NCBI GenBank assembly: GCA_028751875.1
Contig: CM054134.1
Location: forward strand, 68,163,839-68,227,838
From: Rapana venosa
Taxonomy: Eukaryota; Mollusca; Gastropoda; Neogastropoda; Muricidae
DNA: 64,000 nucleotides
Reading direction: 5' to 3'
The position numbers and the translations under genes are program-made. Under the pieces are notes generated by a model. It ran no database searches. It worked only from the letters and a program-made list of their open reading frames with translations, and was not told where the DNA came from. Positions 1 to 11,020 of this stretch are shown one piece after another (within the stretch, counting starts at the first letter, position 1; each line of letters begins with the position of its first letter).

Positions 1-147
1 GGAGATCATAAAAATCCCCATCCTTAGTTCACCAGTAACCACTTCTGAGATTTGAACTCAATACTTCATGGACCGACAGGATGCAAGTCAAAGGCCTTAA
101 TCACCCGGCTACAGCGTGTGTCACTCCAGCGCCTGAACTGTCCCTAC

Positions 148-314
148 CTCTGTGAGGTCAGCGTCTTGCAGGAAGGGCTCCCACAGTGGCGTGGAGGTCA
201 GGCTGGTGGCCACAGCAATGGCGGTGGCCCGCGGGTAATTCTCCCCGTACTTGGTGCAGCCCCAACACAGGCGCAGGAGGTGGTGCTCTTTCACTGCTGA
301 GTAAAACCAGGGAT
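148..314 (-). CDS. BRAT1: BRAT1-like protein, internal exon (last one in window)
   Basis: This exon encodes about 55 residues of a HEAT-like helical repeat protein. It starts after an acceptor ending gtgcccag and ends at a donor GTAGGG, entering in phase 1 and leaving in phase 0. The phase 1 entry matches the previous exon at 1707-1905. The segment YGENYPRATAIAVATSL, followed by LQDADLTE, resembles from memory the human BRAT1 stretch that reads [20 protein letters not shown]. In vertebrates BRAT1 is an ATM and BRCA1 partner and also binds the INTS9/INTS11 core of Integrator. The rest of the protein, including the C-terminal tail, lies left of the window. The identity rests on remembered similarity across several exons, not on a search. 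Confidence 0.75.
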
Positions 315-732
315 CTGGGCACAGGTACAGGATAGTGGTTATTCCAGTTATTGCCAAAAAAAAAAGTAAATTATTATGATTATTGTTTTTGCTGTCAGAA
401 TAGTGAAAACAATGTGAATGGTTATGATTATGGCTGTCAACATAATAAAAACAATGATCACAAAGTCAGGATAGTATAAACAATGTAGATGGTCATGATT
501 ATAGTCGCCATCGTAATAAGAGCAAGGATTGCACTGTCATGATGATAAAAATGCATTTGGTTGTAATTAGAGTACTTTTCATCATGAAAACAATGTCCAC
601 AACATGACATGTACGGAATGATGCAATTCAAAGACAAGATCAACACACAGAGCAGTTATTCTGTCAATAAAAACAAAGCAATCCATGGAAAATGTTGAAA
701 ACACTTTAAGTCTAGACTTAATCTGTAAAATG

Positions 733-1115
733 AAGAATCATTTAATTTGTTTCACTTTTGCACTTGGTCTGTTAACAAATTCTAGTTAGAAATGACTGAT
801 CTGCAGAAGGAAATGACTGATCTGCAGAAGGCACTTAAGCTGCAATATCAAGACATCATATACTCAGTTTTTCAGTTAAACCAACTTAGTTATGTCTGGA
901 AGTGTGCACTGTGTTTTGCAGGTAAGCTTTGTAAACCATCACTCAGTGTGACTCAATCTAAACTTTTCTCCATGTCTGGAAGGAGGCACTGTTTCAATTG
1001 AAAGGTTACTTCTCACCTCAACCCTAAATAATAGATGTATGCAATTTTTACATGTCATATGAAGAATCATTTAATTTGTTTCACTTTTGCACTTGGTCTG
1101 TTAACAAATTCTAGT
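733..1115. repeat. Direct duplication (two ~56-bp copies)
   Basis: The segment beginning gaagaatcatttaatttg and ending aacaaattctagtta occurs at about 733-788 and again at about 1060-1115, practically identical, with about 270 bp between the copies. The first copy runs straight into a 21-bp unit (gaaatgactgatctgcagaag) repeated twice. The cause is unclear; it may be a local duplication or two ends of a mobile fragment. Confidence 0.8.
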
Positions 1116-1390
1116 TATCTTCAGATGAGACTATAAACCAAGTGTACAAGCACATGCAACAATCTTGTGCATACATTAAAGGCCCATTCCACCTGTTGAA
1201 ATAGTAGTCCATTTCGCGCCGGCAGGAACCGATGACAAAATTTTAAAACACTGCATGCACACAGGTGCTGTGTTTAGACACTATCCCTAAAGTCAGAATG
1301 GATCTACCTTAACAGTAGGGAAAAACGATCGCATACGCAAAATCTCACCATTAGTAAACCTTAGAGCTCTTGCCGAGGAATGAAAAAGTC
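1114..1390 (+). repeat. SINE-like dispersed repeat, copy 1
   Basis: The segment carries the family signature seen at several other places in the window: cttcagatgagactataaacc, then a run of the type ttaaaggcccattccacctg, then a G-rich core with gccggcaggaaccgatgaca, then tctcaccattagtaaacctt. Related copies lie near 4.55, 12.7, 14.6, 17.6, 18.3, 20.9 and 26.7 kb. The ends are approximate and no target-site duplication was established. Confidence 0.65.
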
Positions 1391-1706
1391 ATTAACATCC
1401 AAATTAGGGTACAGCAAACAGTTATAATTGTTTGTTTGAGTACTGTGATTAAAAACATGATTAGTCGACCATGTGTGTACTAACGCAGTTCAACTTCAGT
1501 ATTCTGGCTAAATGTACTCATGGGTCACTTTGAATTATAAGAGGAATAACAATTTAGAAAAACAAACTTGAGCAAAAGCTGAACAAGTCAGAAAAAGGGA
1601 AAAACAAACTGGACTAAAAAAACTAACAATTCTTTCTTGAAAGAAAGATGAAAAGGAAACAACTGTAATAGAGAAAACAAAAAGTCAAGACAAGTGAAAC
1701 ACAAAC

Positions 1707-1905
1707 CTGACACAATACCAAGGACATGGCGCACATGCTCCAGGGTGGTGTCTCGGATCTCCCACTGCACGGTCAGCAGACGGTACTCCATGAGCTCTGT
1801 CCAGTGAGTCAGCACCTTCTCCAAACCAGCCGTGCCTGCAGGCCCCAGTGCCTCGTACTGCTTGCCCAGGATGCTGACAAAGGCTGCGCTTGTTTGACTG
1901 TACAT
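1707..1905 (-). CDS. BRAT1: BRAT1-like protein, internal exon (WEIRD motif)
   Basis: This exon encodes about 66 residues. The segment VQWEIRDTTLEHVRHVLG strongly recalls the human BRAT1 segment CWEVRDSALEFLTQL, the best single landmark for naming this gene. The exon starts after attctctcag (phase 0) and ends at donor GTTTGT (phase 1), and both phases agree with its neighbours. A downstream AG 8 bp into the exon offers an alternative acceptor, but it would break the phase of the upstream exon. The predicted structure is paired helices of a HEAT array. Confidence 0.78.
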
Positions 1906-2800
1906 CTGAGAGAATGCCATTGCTTCCATGAATACTGGAATTGATCATATTTTTCTTTCATGCTACTGTATCATTTCTCATTCATTCTTTATGTCAATGA
2001 CAAACATCTATCTGCATCTGGTATGAGTAAATCTACAAGTGATGAAATATTAGAAATATTATAGACATTCATATGTGATTGGCCGGGGTGTCCATTACTT
2101 CCCTTGCAGAAACAACACAAGTGCAATGCCTTGTATTGCCTAAACAGGACACACCAGCAAATTATGCGATGCTCTGTTTCCTTGGTCAGTAGTTTTGACT
2201 CTTCCAAATCTACACTTTACCTCCACTGTGAAATGTAGAATGTATACACAGCCAGGTTACAGAGGTTACATTCCCCACTGTCTTGATTGTGCTTCATAGC
2301 TCACAGGTTGTTGTAGAGACAGGAACTAATCTATCTCCACTCTGTTGCACATACCATATGTGTGTCCTTTGCAATTAGTAGTACACTTCCAATTAAAAAG
2401 CAGTTTCAACTGTAGTCCTACCCAAAGAAAAAAAAAAGAAAAAAAGTGTGCACTTTCTGTTCTCAGTAGAGAAGAAGAGAGACAAAATCAGACACTGTCT
2501 GGATCGAGGTGATAAAAAATCATTCTGCTCAAGTTTTGTTGTTGTGAAGATGAGATAGCTCCTAGTCTGTTACAGTAGATTCCAGATGGTCACACCAAAA
2601 TAATCATCTAAAAAAGATCTTTTATCTGTTATGTTTGAATCACTGCAATGTTGCTGGATTCTATGGAAAATTATTCTTAGCTGTTGTACATACACTTTGA
2701 TATTGCATGAATGCATACAAACCTCACTTTGTATCTTACACACACGCGCACATGCACACGCACGCTGCACTACTGCTATCCAAAATACTTTCAGACCTAC

Positions 2801-2877
2801 CCTGCTCTCAACCAGTGGGCGTCTCATGATACACATCAAACACATCAATAAGTCTGTGCACTGCTTCAGGGTGAGAT
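2801..2877 (-). CDS. BRAT1: BRAT1-like protein, short internal exon next to the 70-bp array
   Basis: This 77-bp exon encodes about 25 residues (LKQCTDLLMCLMCIMRRP within it). It enters in phase 1 after ctgtctgcag and leaves in phase 0 at donor GTAGGT. These phases match the exon at 5269-5443 upstream and the one at 1707-1905 downstream. Its acceptor is the edge unit of the 70-bp tandem array that fills the upstream intron, so many look-alike acceptors sit just upstream in transcription. The remembered human counterpart is the helix pair around VTQALAVLLECLESP. Confidence 0.65.
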
Positions 2878-3991
2878 CTGCAGACAGACAAATGAATCAC
2901 CCAGTCATTTGTTATTACCACACTATGTACAATCTCTCTCTCTCTGCAGACACACAGAGGAATCATCCAGTCATTTGTCATTACCACACTATGTACAATC
3001 TCTCTATCTCTCTCTACAGACAGACAGAGGAATCATCCAGTCATTTGTCATTACCACACTATGTACAATCTCTCTATTTGTCTCTGCAGACACACAGAGG
3101 AATCACCCAGTCATTTGTCATTACCACACTATGTACAATCTCTCTATCTCTCTCTACAGACAGACAGAGGAATCATCCAGTCATTTGTCATTACCACACT
3201 ATGTACAATCTCTCTATTTGTCTCTGCAGACACACAGAGGAATCACCCAGTCATTTGTCATTACCACACTATGTACAATCTCTCTATCTCTCTCTACAGA
3301 CAGACAGAGGAATCATCCAGTCATTTGTCATTACCACACTATGTACAATCTCTCTATTTGTCTCTGCAGACACACAGAGGAATCACCCAGTCATTTGTCA
3401 TTACCACACTATGTACAATCTCTCTATCTCTCTCTGCAGACACACAGAGGAATCATTCAGTCATTTGTCATTACCACACTATGTACAATCTCTCTATCTC
3501 TCTCTACAGACAGACAGAGGAATCATCCAGTCATTTGTCATTACCACACTATGTACAATCTCTCTATCTCTCTCTGCAGACACACAGAGGAATCATTCAG
3601 TCATTTGTCATTACCACACTATGTACAATCTCTCTATCTCTCTCTGCAGACAGACAGAGGAATCAGTCATTTGTCATTACCACACTATGTACAATCTCTC
3701 TATTTGTCTCTGCAGACACACAGAGGAGTCACCCAGTCATTTGTTATTACCACACTATGTACAATCTCTCTATCTCTCTCTGCAGACAGACAGAGGAATC
3801 ACCCAGTCATTTGTCATTACCACACTATGTACAATCTCTCTATCTCTCTCTGCAGACACACAGAGGAATCACCCAGTCATTTGTTATTACCACACTATGT
3901 ACAATCTCTCTATCTCTCTCTGCAGACACACAGAGGAGTCACCCAGTCATTTGTTATTACCACACTATGTACAATCTCTCTCTCTCTCTCT
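2878..3991. repeat. 70-bp tandem array (about 16 copies)
   Basis: The period is 70 bp, read from the spacing of atgtacaatc at 2991, 3061 and 3131. Each unit contains tcatttgtcattaccacac, atgtacaatc, a CT-rich run and ctgcagacacacagagg. Two main variants alternate (tatttgtctctgcagacac and tatctctctctacagacag). One unit near 3660 lacks a few bases. Because 70 is one more than a multiple of 3, all three plus-strand frames stay open across the array; none is a gene. On the minus strand every unit contains a pyrimidine-rich stretch ending in tctgcag, homologous to the real acceptor of the exon at 2801-2877. Confidence 0.95.
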
Positions 3992-3999
3992 GCCTTCTC

Positions 4000-5268
4000 T
4001 TACTGGGCAGGGTGTGTAGTGCCTATTCTTCTCCAGTGCTTGTGATTTTGCTGGATGTCGGCCCACTGACCTCAGCCGACACATTCCCGCTTCAGAGCAG
4101 CTCATTCTCTTGCACAGGTTCCATTCTGGGTGTGTTTGTGTTTAACCCATCAAATGCTAACATGAATTACAGGATCTTTACACAAATGGAATTAAGGCAC
4201 TGGTAGGTCTGACATGAAGTTAACCTGGGAGATAGTGAAAATCCCCATCTTTGATTCGCTGTGTACTAAGACTATCTTTACACAAACTAAAGAAAAGATA
4301 CCAATGCAAGTAAAATATTTATCATAAATATTCATACAAAAACAGAAAAATATGGCACATGTTGTACACCCTTCTAAATGAGCATATTTACCGACTTGTG
4401 TTAAATGATATACCAAAACTGATCACTTGATCATGGATGGTTGTTGTAGGTGGTGCAGGCCCCTTTTACAGACAAAACAGGATTTTATACTTAGCAAAAA
4501 TTGTGATTGCAATCCATCAAAATATACCATCTATTTTCTAAAGTGAATATGGGCTTTTTCCATTCCTTGGCTGTAGCACTGAGGGTCACCAAATGGAGGG
4601 ATTTTGCATATGCAACCGTTTGCCAACCAATAAGGTAGCCACGTTCCAACTTCAGGAGTATGTCTAAACAAAAGATTTGTGCGTGAGTTTTCAACATTTG
4701 TCATCTGTTCCTACCAGCATGCAATGGCCTACTCTTCCAAAAGGTGAACAGGTTTTTAATGTGTCCACAAGATATTCTGCGTGCATTCATACACACATGG
4801 AACCTTGTTTTATAGTCTCATCCAAAGAATGGGTTTCACATGATTAATTCAAGGTAACAGGATAATTCTAGAAAGAAAAAAAAAAGGTTTAAAAGAGCAA
4901 CATACACAAGTAAAGAGATGCACAGTGATATGGTAAACAGTTCCTTGAGCAAAGGAGAGGCTTCCTGCTGGCAAGTAGAAATATAAATATCTCATTAAGG
5001 CATGTAGCCCCCTTTTAGTAGTGGCACGATGTTGCACTAACTATGTATGGCTGTTCTGCTTATAATTATATAAAGAGAATACACGCAGGAAAATGGTCTC
5101 ATATAAAGGCTGAACATACCCCCTTGGTTTCGTATGAGCATACATCCCCCATGCCACCCTCCCACCCACACACACTTACACATCCACCCACCCGCCCCCC
5201 AACATATACACACTTCACATACACCCACCCCCAACAAAAACGCACGCATGCACAAGATAACAATTTAC
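4000..5268. other. Intron remainder of the BRAT1-like gene
   Basis: No coding exon is visible here. The segment gggagatagtgaaaatcccc near 4226 is related to the first bases of the window and looks like a dispersed repeat tail. A minus-oriented SINE-like copy follows at about 4545-4835, and a CA/CCCAC-rich tract lies at 5150-5250, just downstream of the 5' splice site of the exon at 5269-5443. Confidence 0.55.
4545..4835 (-). repeat. SINE-like dispersed repeat, copy 2
   Basis: This is the reverse complement of the family: gagggtcaccaaatgg, ataaggtagccacgttccaa, a block near cctactcttccaaaaggtg, and finally tatagtctcatccaaaga. The same block order, in opposite orientation, occurs in the copy starting at 20.9 kb. 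Confidence 0.6.
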
Positions 5269-5443
5269 CAAAAGAGCAGTGGTGCTGGAAGAGATCCAGC
5301 AAGAAGTTGAGCAGTTTCTGGTTGTTGACAACGACAGTGCCCACACCCTGAGGCCAGGAGGACTGTGCAGAGACCCAGTCTTCATCCTCCCGGGTGGTGC
5401 CTGCACTCACCACAAGGCAAACCAGCCCTTCGCTGTTCCCTGT
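5269..5443 (-). CDS. BRAT1: BRAT1-like protein, internal exon
   Basis: This exon encodes 58 residues, from TGNSEGLVCLVVSAGTT through NNQKLLNFLLDLFQHH. The acceptor is acctttgcag (phase 0) and the donor is GTAAAT (phase 1); both fit the neighbouring exons. The protein is consistent with a pair of HEAT helices joined by an acidic loop (REDED). It falls where the human protein has a variable loop followed by RAALDFLGTLSQ. Confidence 0.72.
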
Positions 5444-6704
5444 CTGCAAAGGTCAACAACGACAACGATATAAACACAACCTGACGACAACCATGTAGTG
5501 TGGTGTCCCCATGACTTCATAAAGTACAGGGGAAAAGACGAAGAATCATAATCCATAATCATTGTGGCTTACACCAAGCCCAATACTCAGGGCCATTTCA
5601 GGGATTATGTTGGAATGGAAAGCCGAACCCCAAAAAATCCATGGGGAGGGGAAAAGGTGGAACAGCTCTGCTGTTACAACCTAAGGTCTGTGATGCCTGC
5701 TGGGTGCTGGGGTGTTATACAGTTCTTGACAAATGAACTCTTTACACATGAAAACATTCTTGTGGATGTAGAATGCTGACTGAAATGTCACCAGTTGAAT
5801 CACATCCAGACACAGCACAACTTGAATCAAGAATCACATTTGGTTTTTTTAAATTCCACTGATAATATCCTGATATATATTTAATTTTTTTTTTTTTTTA
5901 AACACAAAGGTTTCACAACAAAAATATTTAAAGGAAATTCTTTCCACAACACACTAGGTTGATAACCAGGTTCCCATTAATGCTGAGCTGTCAAGAGGTG
6001 ATCCAAAGTCAATGTTGTGTCTGACTCCACTGCCCTGATTCGTTCAAATAAGAAAATACACTCAGATCATCTAGTGCCAAAAAAGTGCATGCATGTCTTG
6101 CCCATCCATTAACCACCCATCAATCTTTTATAAATGAATCAGTTAGTTGTAACCTGCCGATGAACTGAATATATTTTAGTATGCATACCATTTGACAATA
6201 AACAATAGAAACTTGGAATACTAGGGCAGCATATCTCCATTTGGAAGACCAGGCTAGGACCACCTGATCAAGAACTTGATTCCTTCATACATCCAGGCAG
6301 CAGCAGCAATACAAATTAAGTGGGGGTGGGGGGTGGGGGTGTGTGGAGAGAGGTTGCAGATGACATCAAAACCACCAAAAAGCAATAATCACATGAATAA
6401 ATTACACAAACTTCTAAAAATGAAAGGATCTCAAAACTAAACTAGCTGAAGGCAATGCCACAATACAGATGAGAATTGATAGTACATGCAATCCTTTTTT
6501 TTATGATGCTACTAACAAATGACATGATAAGTGTATGACAATTGTTCTTTTTCTTTAAACAATATTTTCTTCATTAATTTACACATCCCACACTCTCTCC
6601 ATCATTTTATGAATGCAGTGCACTCTTCCCACAACACTTCATCAATTTGCCTTCAATTCTACATCAGAAAAAAACAAAGTGAAAAGTTGGAAACAAAACC
6701 TGAC
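5444..6704. other. Intron of the BRAT1-like gene
   Basis: I see no exon or clear mobile element here. There are T- and A-rich stretches (5880-5900) and a G-rich run near 6322-6340. Confidence 0.5.
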
Positions 6705-6894
6705 CTGCTTTACAGAATACAGCAGTGAAGACATGAGTCTGACAAATCGCTGTCGATCGCTCAATGCAGCGGTAACTGCCGACACTAAACTGGTCATCTC
6801 TGCACTGGCCACACACTGACCAAAGAGCAGATCATGAGGTAACTGTACCAGCTTCTGTAAGATCTTCAAGGCCTCTGAGGTCTTTGTGTGCTGG
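6705..6894 (-). CDS. BRAT1: BRAT1-like protein, internal exon
   Basis: This exon encodes about 63 residues, including LKILQKLVQLPHDLLFGQ and RFVRLMSSLLYSVKQ. The acceptor used is tgagtgtag with phase 2 entry, and the donor is GTCAGG with phase 0 exit. These phases agree with the exons at 7467-7586 and 5269-5443. The acceptor is short of pyrimidines and lies beside a long CA-rich microsatellite, so the exact 3' splice site is less sure than the frame. Confidence 0.68.
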
Positions 6895-6899
6895 CTACA

Positions 6900-7062
6900 C
6901 TCAAAAAACACACATGCAAACACAGGCATACACACAGCGCATGTAGGCACAAACACACACACACATGTGCGAATGCACACATATACATACACACTCACAC
7001 ATGTGCACATCCATGCACACACACATAACACACATACACACACAACACACACACAAACACAC
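6900..7062. repeat. (CA)n-rich microsatellite
   Basis: An imperfect CA repeat with ATAC and GCAC interruptions lies directly upstream (in transcription) of the BRAT1-like exon at 6705-6894. It reads as GT-rich in the pre-mRNA. Confidence 0.9.
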
Positions 7063-7466
7063 ATATGAACATGAAGTTTATGGACAGTTATCATAAATAG
7101 ACATAACAAATGATCTCTTATGCCATGGCATCTATCCTGTGTAAATCTGCTGATCATAAAATTTTGCTACTTATAATTTATCTTCTGTACAATTTGGAAC
7201 CTTCCAATATGGGTCCTATCATGACACAGATTATCATATCTGTACAAATATCTTAAGTCTAGAAGTCTGAGAAGCATCACCATACACACCTACACTTTAG
7301 TGAGATTATACTAGGGAAGCAAGCATTACAGAGACTTTCATCTGTAGCAGCAAACGAGGATTATCTTCTTTCTTGGCTAACCTATATTTTGTTTCTTTCA
7401 TCATAACATAGCAGTCCATTAAGCTGTAACCATAATGTACAGTTAGAAAAAAACCTTCACATCTAC

Positions 7467-7586
7467 CTGTCTTTGATGAATGCAGCAGCGACCGAAACGC
7501 TCTTCTCAACACCTCCTTCCGATGTCGCCTTTAGGAGAGGGGCCACAATCTCCCTCTTCAAGAATTCCTCTCTTGCTTTTTCACTC
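7467..7586 (-). CDS. BRAT1: BRAT1-like protein, internal exon
   Basis: This 120-bp exon encodes about 39 residues, including REEFLKREIVAPLLKATSEGG. The acceptor is cttgttttcag (phase 2 entry) and the donor GTAGAT (phase 2 exit). The exit phase fits the exon at 6705-6894. The entry phase does not fit the exon at 9895-10322, which leaves in phase 0, so a small exon with phase 0 to phase 2 is missing between them. The remembered human counterpart contains LLQPLACVLKATVQ. Confidence 0.7.
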
Positions 7587-9894
7587 CTGAAAACAAGGCA
7601 ATGAACCAATTAAGAACACACTTGTTGTGCGCAATATGGAATGTAACATTTACTGATGTATGTAACATTGGAATGATGTAAGTGACAATGGAAGTAGTAT
7701 GTTCTTTCCCTTCCAGACAAAACGTTATAATTTGAATACTATTTCCCTGCATAAAAAATACACAAGAAAATGATACGCCAGATTAACTACAATACAGACA
7801 ATAAACCAGATTAACCACAGTATGGACAATAAAGCCAGATTAACCACAATACAGACAATAAACCAGATTAACCACAGTATGGACAATAAAGCCAGATTAA
7901 CCACAATACAGACAATAAGCCAGATTAACCACCATACAGACAATAAACCAAATTAACCACACTATGGACAATAAATCAGATTAACAACACTATGGACAAT
8001 AAAGCCAGATTAACAACACTATGGACAATAAACCAGATTAACACACTACAGACAATAAGCCAGATTAACAACACTATGGACAATAAACCAGATTAACAAC
8101 ACTATGGACAACAATCCAGATTAACATACTACAGACAATAATCCAGATTAACATACTACAGACAATAATCCAGATTAACCACACTACAGACAATAATCCA
8201 GATTAACCACACTTAGAAAACACTACAGACAATAAGTGAGATTAACCACACTACAGACAATAAGCCAGATTAACCACACTTAGAAAACACTACAGACAAT
8301 AAGCCAGATTAACCACACTACAGACAATAAGCCAGATTAACCACACTTAGAAAACATTACAGACAATAAGCCAGATTAACCACACTTAGAAAACACTACA
8401 GACAATAAGCCAGATTAACCACACTACAGACAATAAGCCAGATTAACCACACTTAGAAAACACTACAAACAATAAGCCAGATTAACCACACTACAGACAA
8501 TAAGCCAGATTAACCACACTTAGAAAACACTACAGACAATAAGCCAGATTAACCACACTTAGAAAACACTACAGACAATAAGCCAGATTAACCACACTAC
8601 AGACAATAAGCCAGATTAACCACACTTAGAAAACACTACAGACAATAAGTGAGATTAACCACACTGCTGTTACTAGCTTAGAAACAGATGTTCTGACTGC
8701 AATCATACTTCTGTTATTTTGCAGTTTCAAACTGCCTTACTGGTAAAATTTTGTAGATATAAAGTCAACACTTTTGTTGCTCTGTAAAAATGGAGACTGA
8801 TTATTACAAAGTCCTCTCTGTTGTCATTGTGATTATTTTTTTGTCATATTCTATTTGTTACATGATCTTTAAAATTACCTAAAGAATGCTCAGCTATACA
8901 CTAAATAATGACTGGGACATCTATAATATTGTGGAAAATTATTCCTAAAAAAAAAAAAAACAACAAAAAGGAAAGAGAAAAACATCTTTAAACAACCATA
9001 ACCTGAAAACTAACAAAAAATTCACTATTCTTCTTCCCTTTTTCTTTTCCCCCCTTAAGATTTCAAAGTCCTAAAAGTATCTATCAAACTGCTGTATAAT
9101 TATGAAAGCTTAGCTGCTGGTATCTAAACAGAGTTTCCTTTTCTAGTTTTGTCCACTTTTGTATTATGCTGCCTCACATTTCTTTTCTTATATCAGATGT
9201 GATTTATACGCTGTCTATTCTGACTCTATCATCCACAGCCACAACAAGATAATTATGTATTCTACTGTTTCCCCAGAGCACACAGTCCACAGGGAACGAA
9301 CAGTGCAAATCCAACTGCAGACACACAGTCACAAAAAGCCTTTCTGTTCAGTACACTGCTGCCAGGTCACTGACTTGGTATTCAGAGCTGCCTGTTCACA
9401 TTCAACATGATCATACCCACGACACTATGAAAGAAAAAGCGAAACGAGCTTGCATGGATGAAGACTGAGTTTCCCTTCCAATTCCATCAATCTGGACTTT
9501 ACATCAGAGTGTGTCAATAGAGTGTATTAATTATGGCTATTTCACTGTGGGTACAGACTACCTACCGTGTTGATCCTTTTATTTAGACTCTGTTTCTATT
9601 CATTCTGCATGTGTCACTGAAAAACATTTCCTAATATTATGCTCTGTGCCAAAAGGACAAGAATGTTAATGACAATAAAAAATGTCCAGTGTCAGTGTTC
9701 AGTTCAAGAGTTAATTGGCTGTAAGGAATCACTCAGGAGAAAAAACAACCCAATAAAACAATTTTATTTGTTAGAGGCAGTAATCCTACCAGAATACATG
9801 ATAATCAAATAATGACACAGTCAAGAACAAAACAAACAACAAAACTCCAACAGCAAAATCAGTACTAATGAGAAGCTAAGACAGACAAATCCAC
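7587..9894. other. BRAT1-like intron region with an unfound exon
   Basis: Splice phase and comparison with the human protein both indicate about 40 residues missing between the flanking exons. I looked on the minus strand for a 0-to-2 phase exon and found none convincing; the pieces near 8700 and 9330 have acceptor-like sequence but no fitting open frame. A 28-bp minisatellite fills 7.78-8.67 kb. Confidence 0.5.
7780..8670. repeat. 28-bp minisatellite with a longer variant unit
   Basis: The unit is cagacaataagccagattaa followed by ccacacta, 28 bp. It is repeated about 25-30 times with variants (tatggacaata, aatccag, gtgag). From about 8210 on, many units carry an extra 14-bp block (cttagaaaacacta), so short and long units alternate irregularly. 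It lies within an intron of the BRAT1-like gene. Confidence 0.93.
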
Positions 9895-10322
9895 TTGCAT
9901 GAATTCCACAAGGTTGACAACACTCTGCAGTGCTGAGGACTGAACTTTTTCAGAAGAGTGCCGCAGAGCCAGGTGGGCCAGTGTGGAGACAAACGACTCA
10001 TCTCCCGCTTTCCACTGGCAGAATACTTTAGAACAAGACAGCGCACACACAATCTTTGCCAGTGACTCATGGAAGGAACTGATATGTGACGACACCATCT
10101 GATCCAGCAGTGTGGCTCGACTCTTCTTCGTTTCTGTCAACTCGTCAGTCAGACGTTTTATTCCAGCCAGCACGAGTGATGATGAAGGAGGCAAGTTTGA
10201 CAGATTCTGACCGTCTGTGTCCAGGCTGTTTGTAAGTATGGTGATGATGAAGTTTTCAGCAGCATTCAACAGGAACACACTCTGGGCTGTTTCCAGTGTG
10301 GTTAGAGCAGTCTCAAAATGTA
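9895..10322 (-). CDS. BRAT1: BRAT1-like protein, large internal exon
   Basis: This exon encodes 142 residues. It enters in phase 1 after tgtttgttttcag, matching the exon at 11021-11314. The opening ALTTLETAQSVFLLNAAENF recalls human BRAT1 [20 protein letters not shown], and later SALQSVVNLVEF fits a HEAT helix. The 3' boundary is uncertain. CAA followed by GTGGAT is the best donor near the end, and the frame reaches a stop at 9865 if no intron is present. A protein ending here would be far shorter than the family's usual length of about 820 residues, so an intron is preferred. Confidence 0.72.
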
Positions 10323-11020
10323 CTGAAAACAAACATAACAAAAGAATAATAACAATGTTTATACTGACAGCTGGTTCCAAGCAGGAAATGACATTTTGTG
10401 CACTATAAATGCCCAGATGCAGAGAAATATAACACAAACATATTAGAACTTGATTTTTTTTTTAAAAGAGTATAATCATGAATGCTAATACATCTGACAC
10501 ACTTAAAACTAAAATATTGTATCTGTGTATTGGTAACTTGATGAGAAATCTTAGTTTTATTTTAAGCAAGTTGTGACAAAGTTACTTTTTACAATTAAAT
10601 CACATGCCTTTATATTTTCAATATTTCAAGATTTAATTCATATTCTTTATTATTCAACAAAATATGAAGAATACGAACATTACAAATAAAAAATTGGCTT
10701 AAATATCACACAGGAGAAAATGTATAAATGTGTAAATGATATTTTATAACCCATTCAATTCATACTGAAAAAAGAACAAATTACAAACCATTTAGGGTTA
10801 AACTAAAGCATATGTGCTAAATGTCTAGCTGTAAATAATTCCATCTTTCAAAATACTGCGTAAGTATGAATTATGACACAAATTTATAAGCAAACACACA
10901 GCCACACACATTTTCTTTGTGACCGGGCAAGCAACTGTTCAATGTATACTCTTACACACACAAACACACACACACACAAAACACACACACTCTACACACT
11001 CAGTGACAAGACACACTCAC
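10323..11020. other. Intron of the BRAT1-like gene
   Basis: AT-rich sequence with no visible exon. A CA-rich tract at about 10950-11000 lies just downstream of the donor of the exon at 11021-11314. Confidence 0.6.

Larger units (their letters stand above)
315..1706. other. Intron of the BRAT1-like gene
   Basis: This intron lies between the exons at 1707-1905 and 148-314 on the minus strand. I see no coding potential beyond random short frames. It holds a 56-bp direct duplication (about 733-788 and 1060-1115), a 21-bp tandem duplication near 792-833 and a SINE-like repeat from about 1114. Confidence 0.6.

Noticed and set aside
2801..3991. CRISPR-like array
   Set aside because: The 70-bp units are directly joined with no unique spacers, and the genome is animal.
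2631..4206. Long plus-strand open frames (378-462 codons) at 2.6-4.2 kb
   Set aside because: They cross the 70-bp tandem array. A period of 70 makes all three frames equivalent and open; the repeated HTMYNLS-type peptide has no coding signal and there is no conserved start or splice context.
7725..7943. Minus-strand frame with a hydrophobic repeat (LLSILWLIWFIV)
   Set aside because: It is a translation of the 28-bp minisatellite; three unit lengths give an 84-bp period and an apparent transmembrane repeat by chance.
9159..9410. Possible missing BRAT1-like exon near 9.33 kb
   Set aside because: The minus strand has a good acceptor (gtgtgtctgcag), but the following frame in the needed phase soon stops and does not resemble the expected segment.
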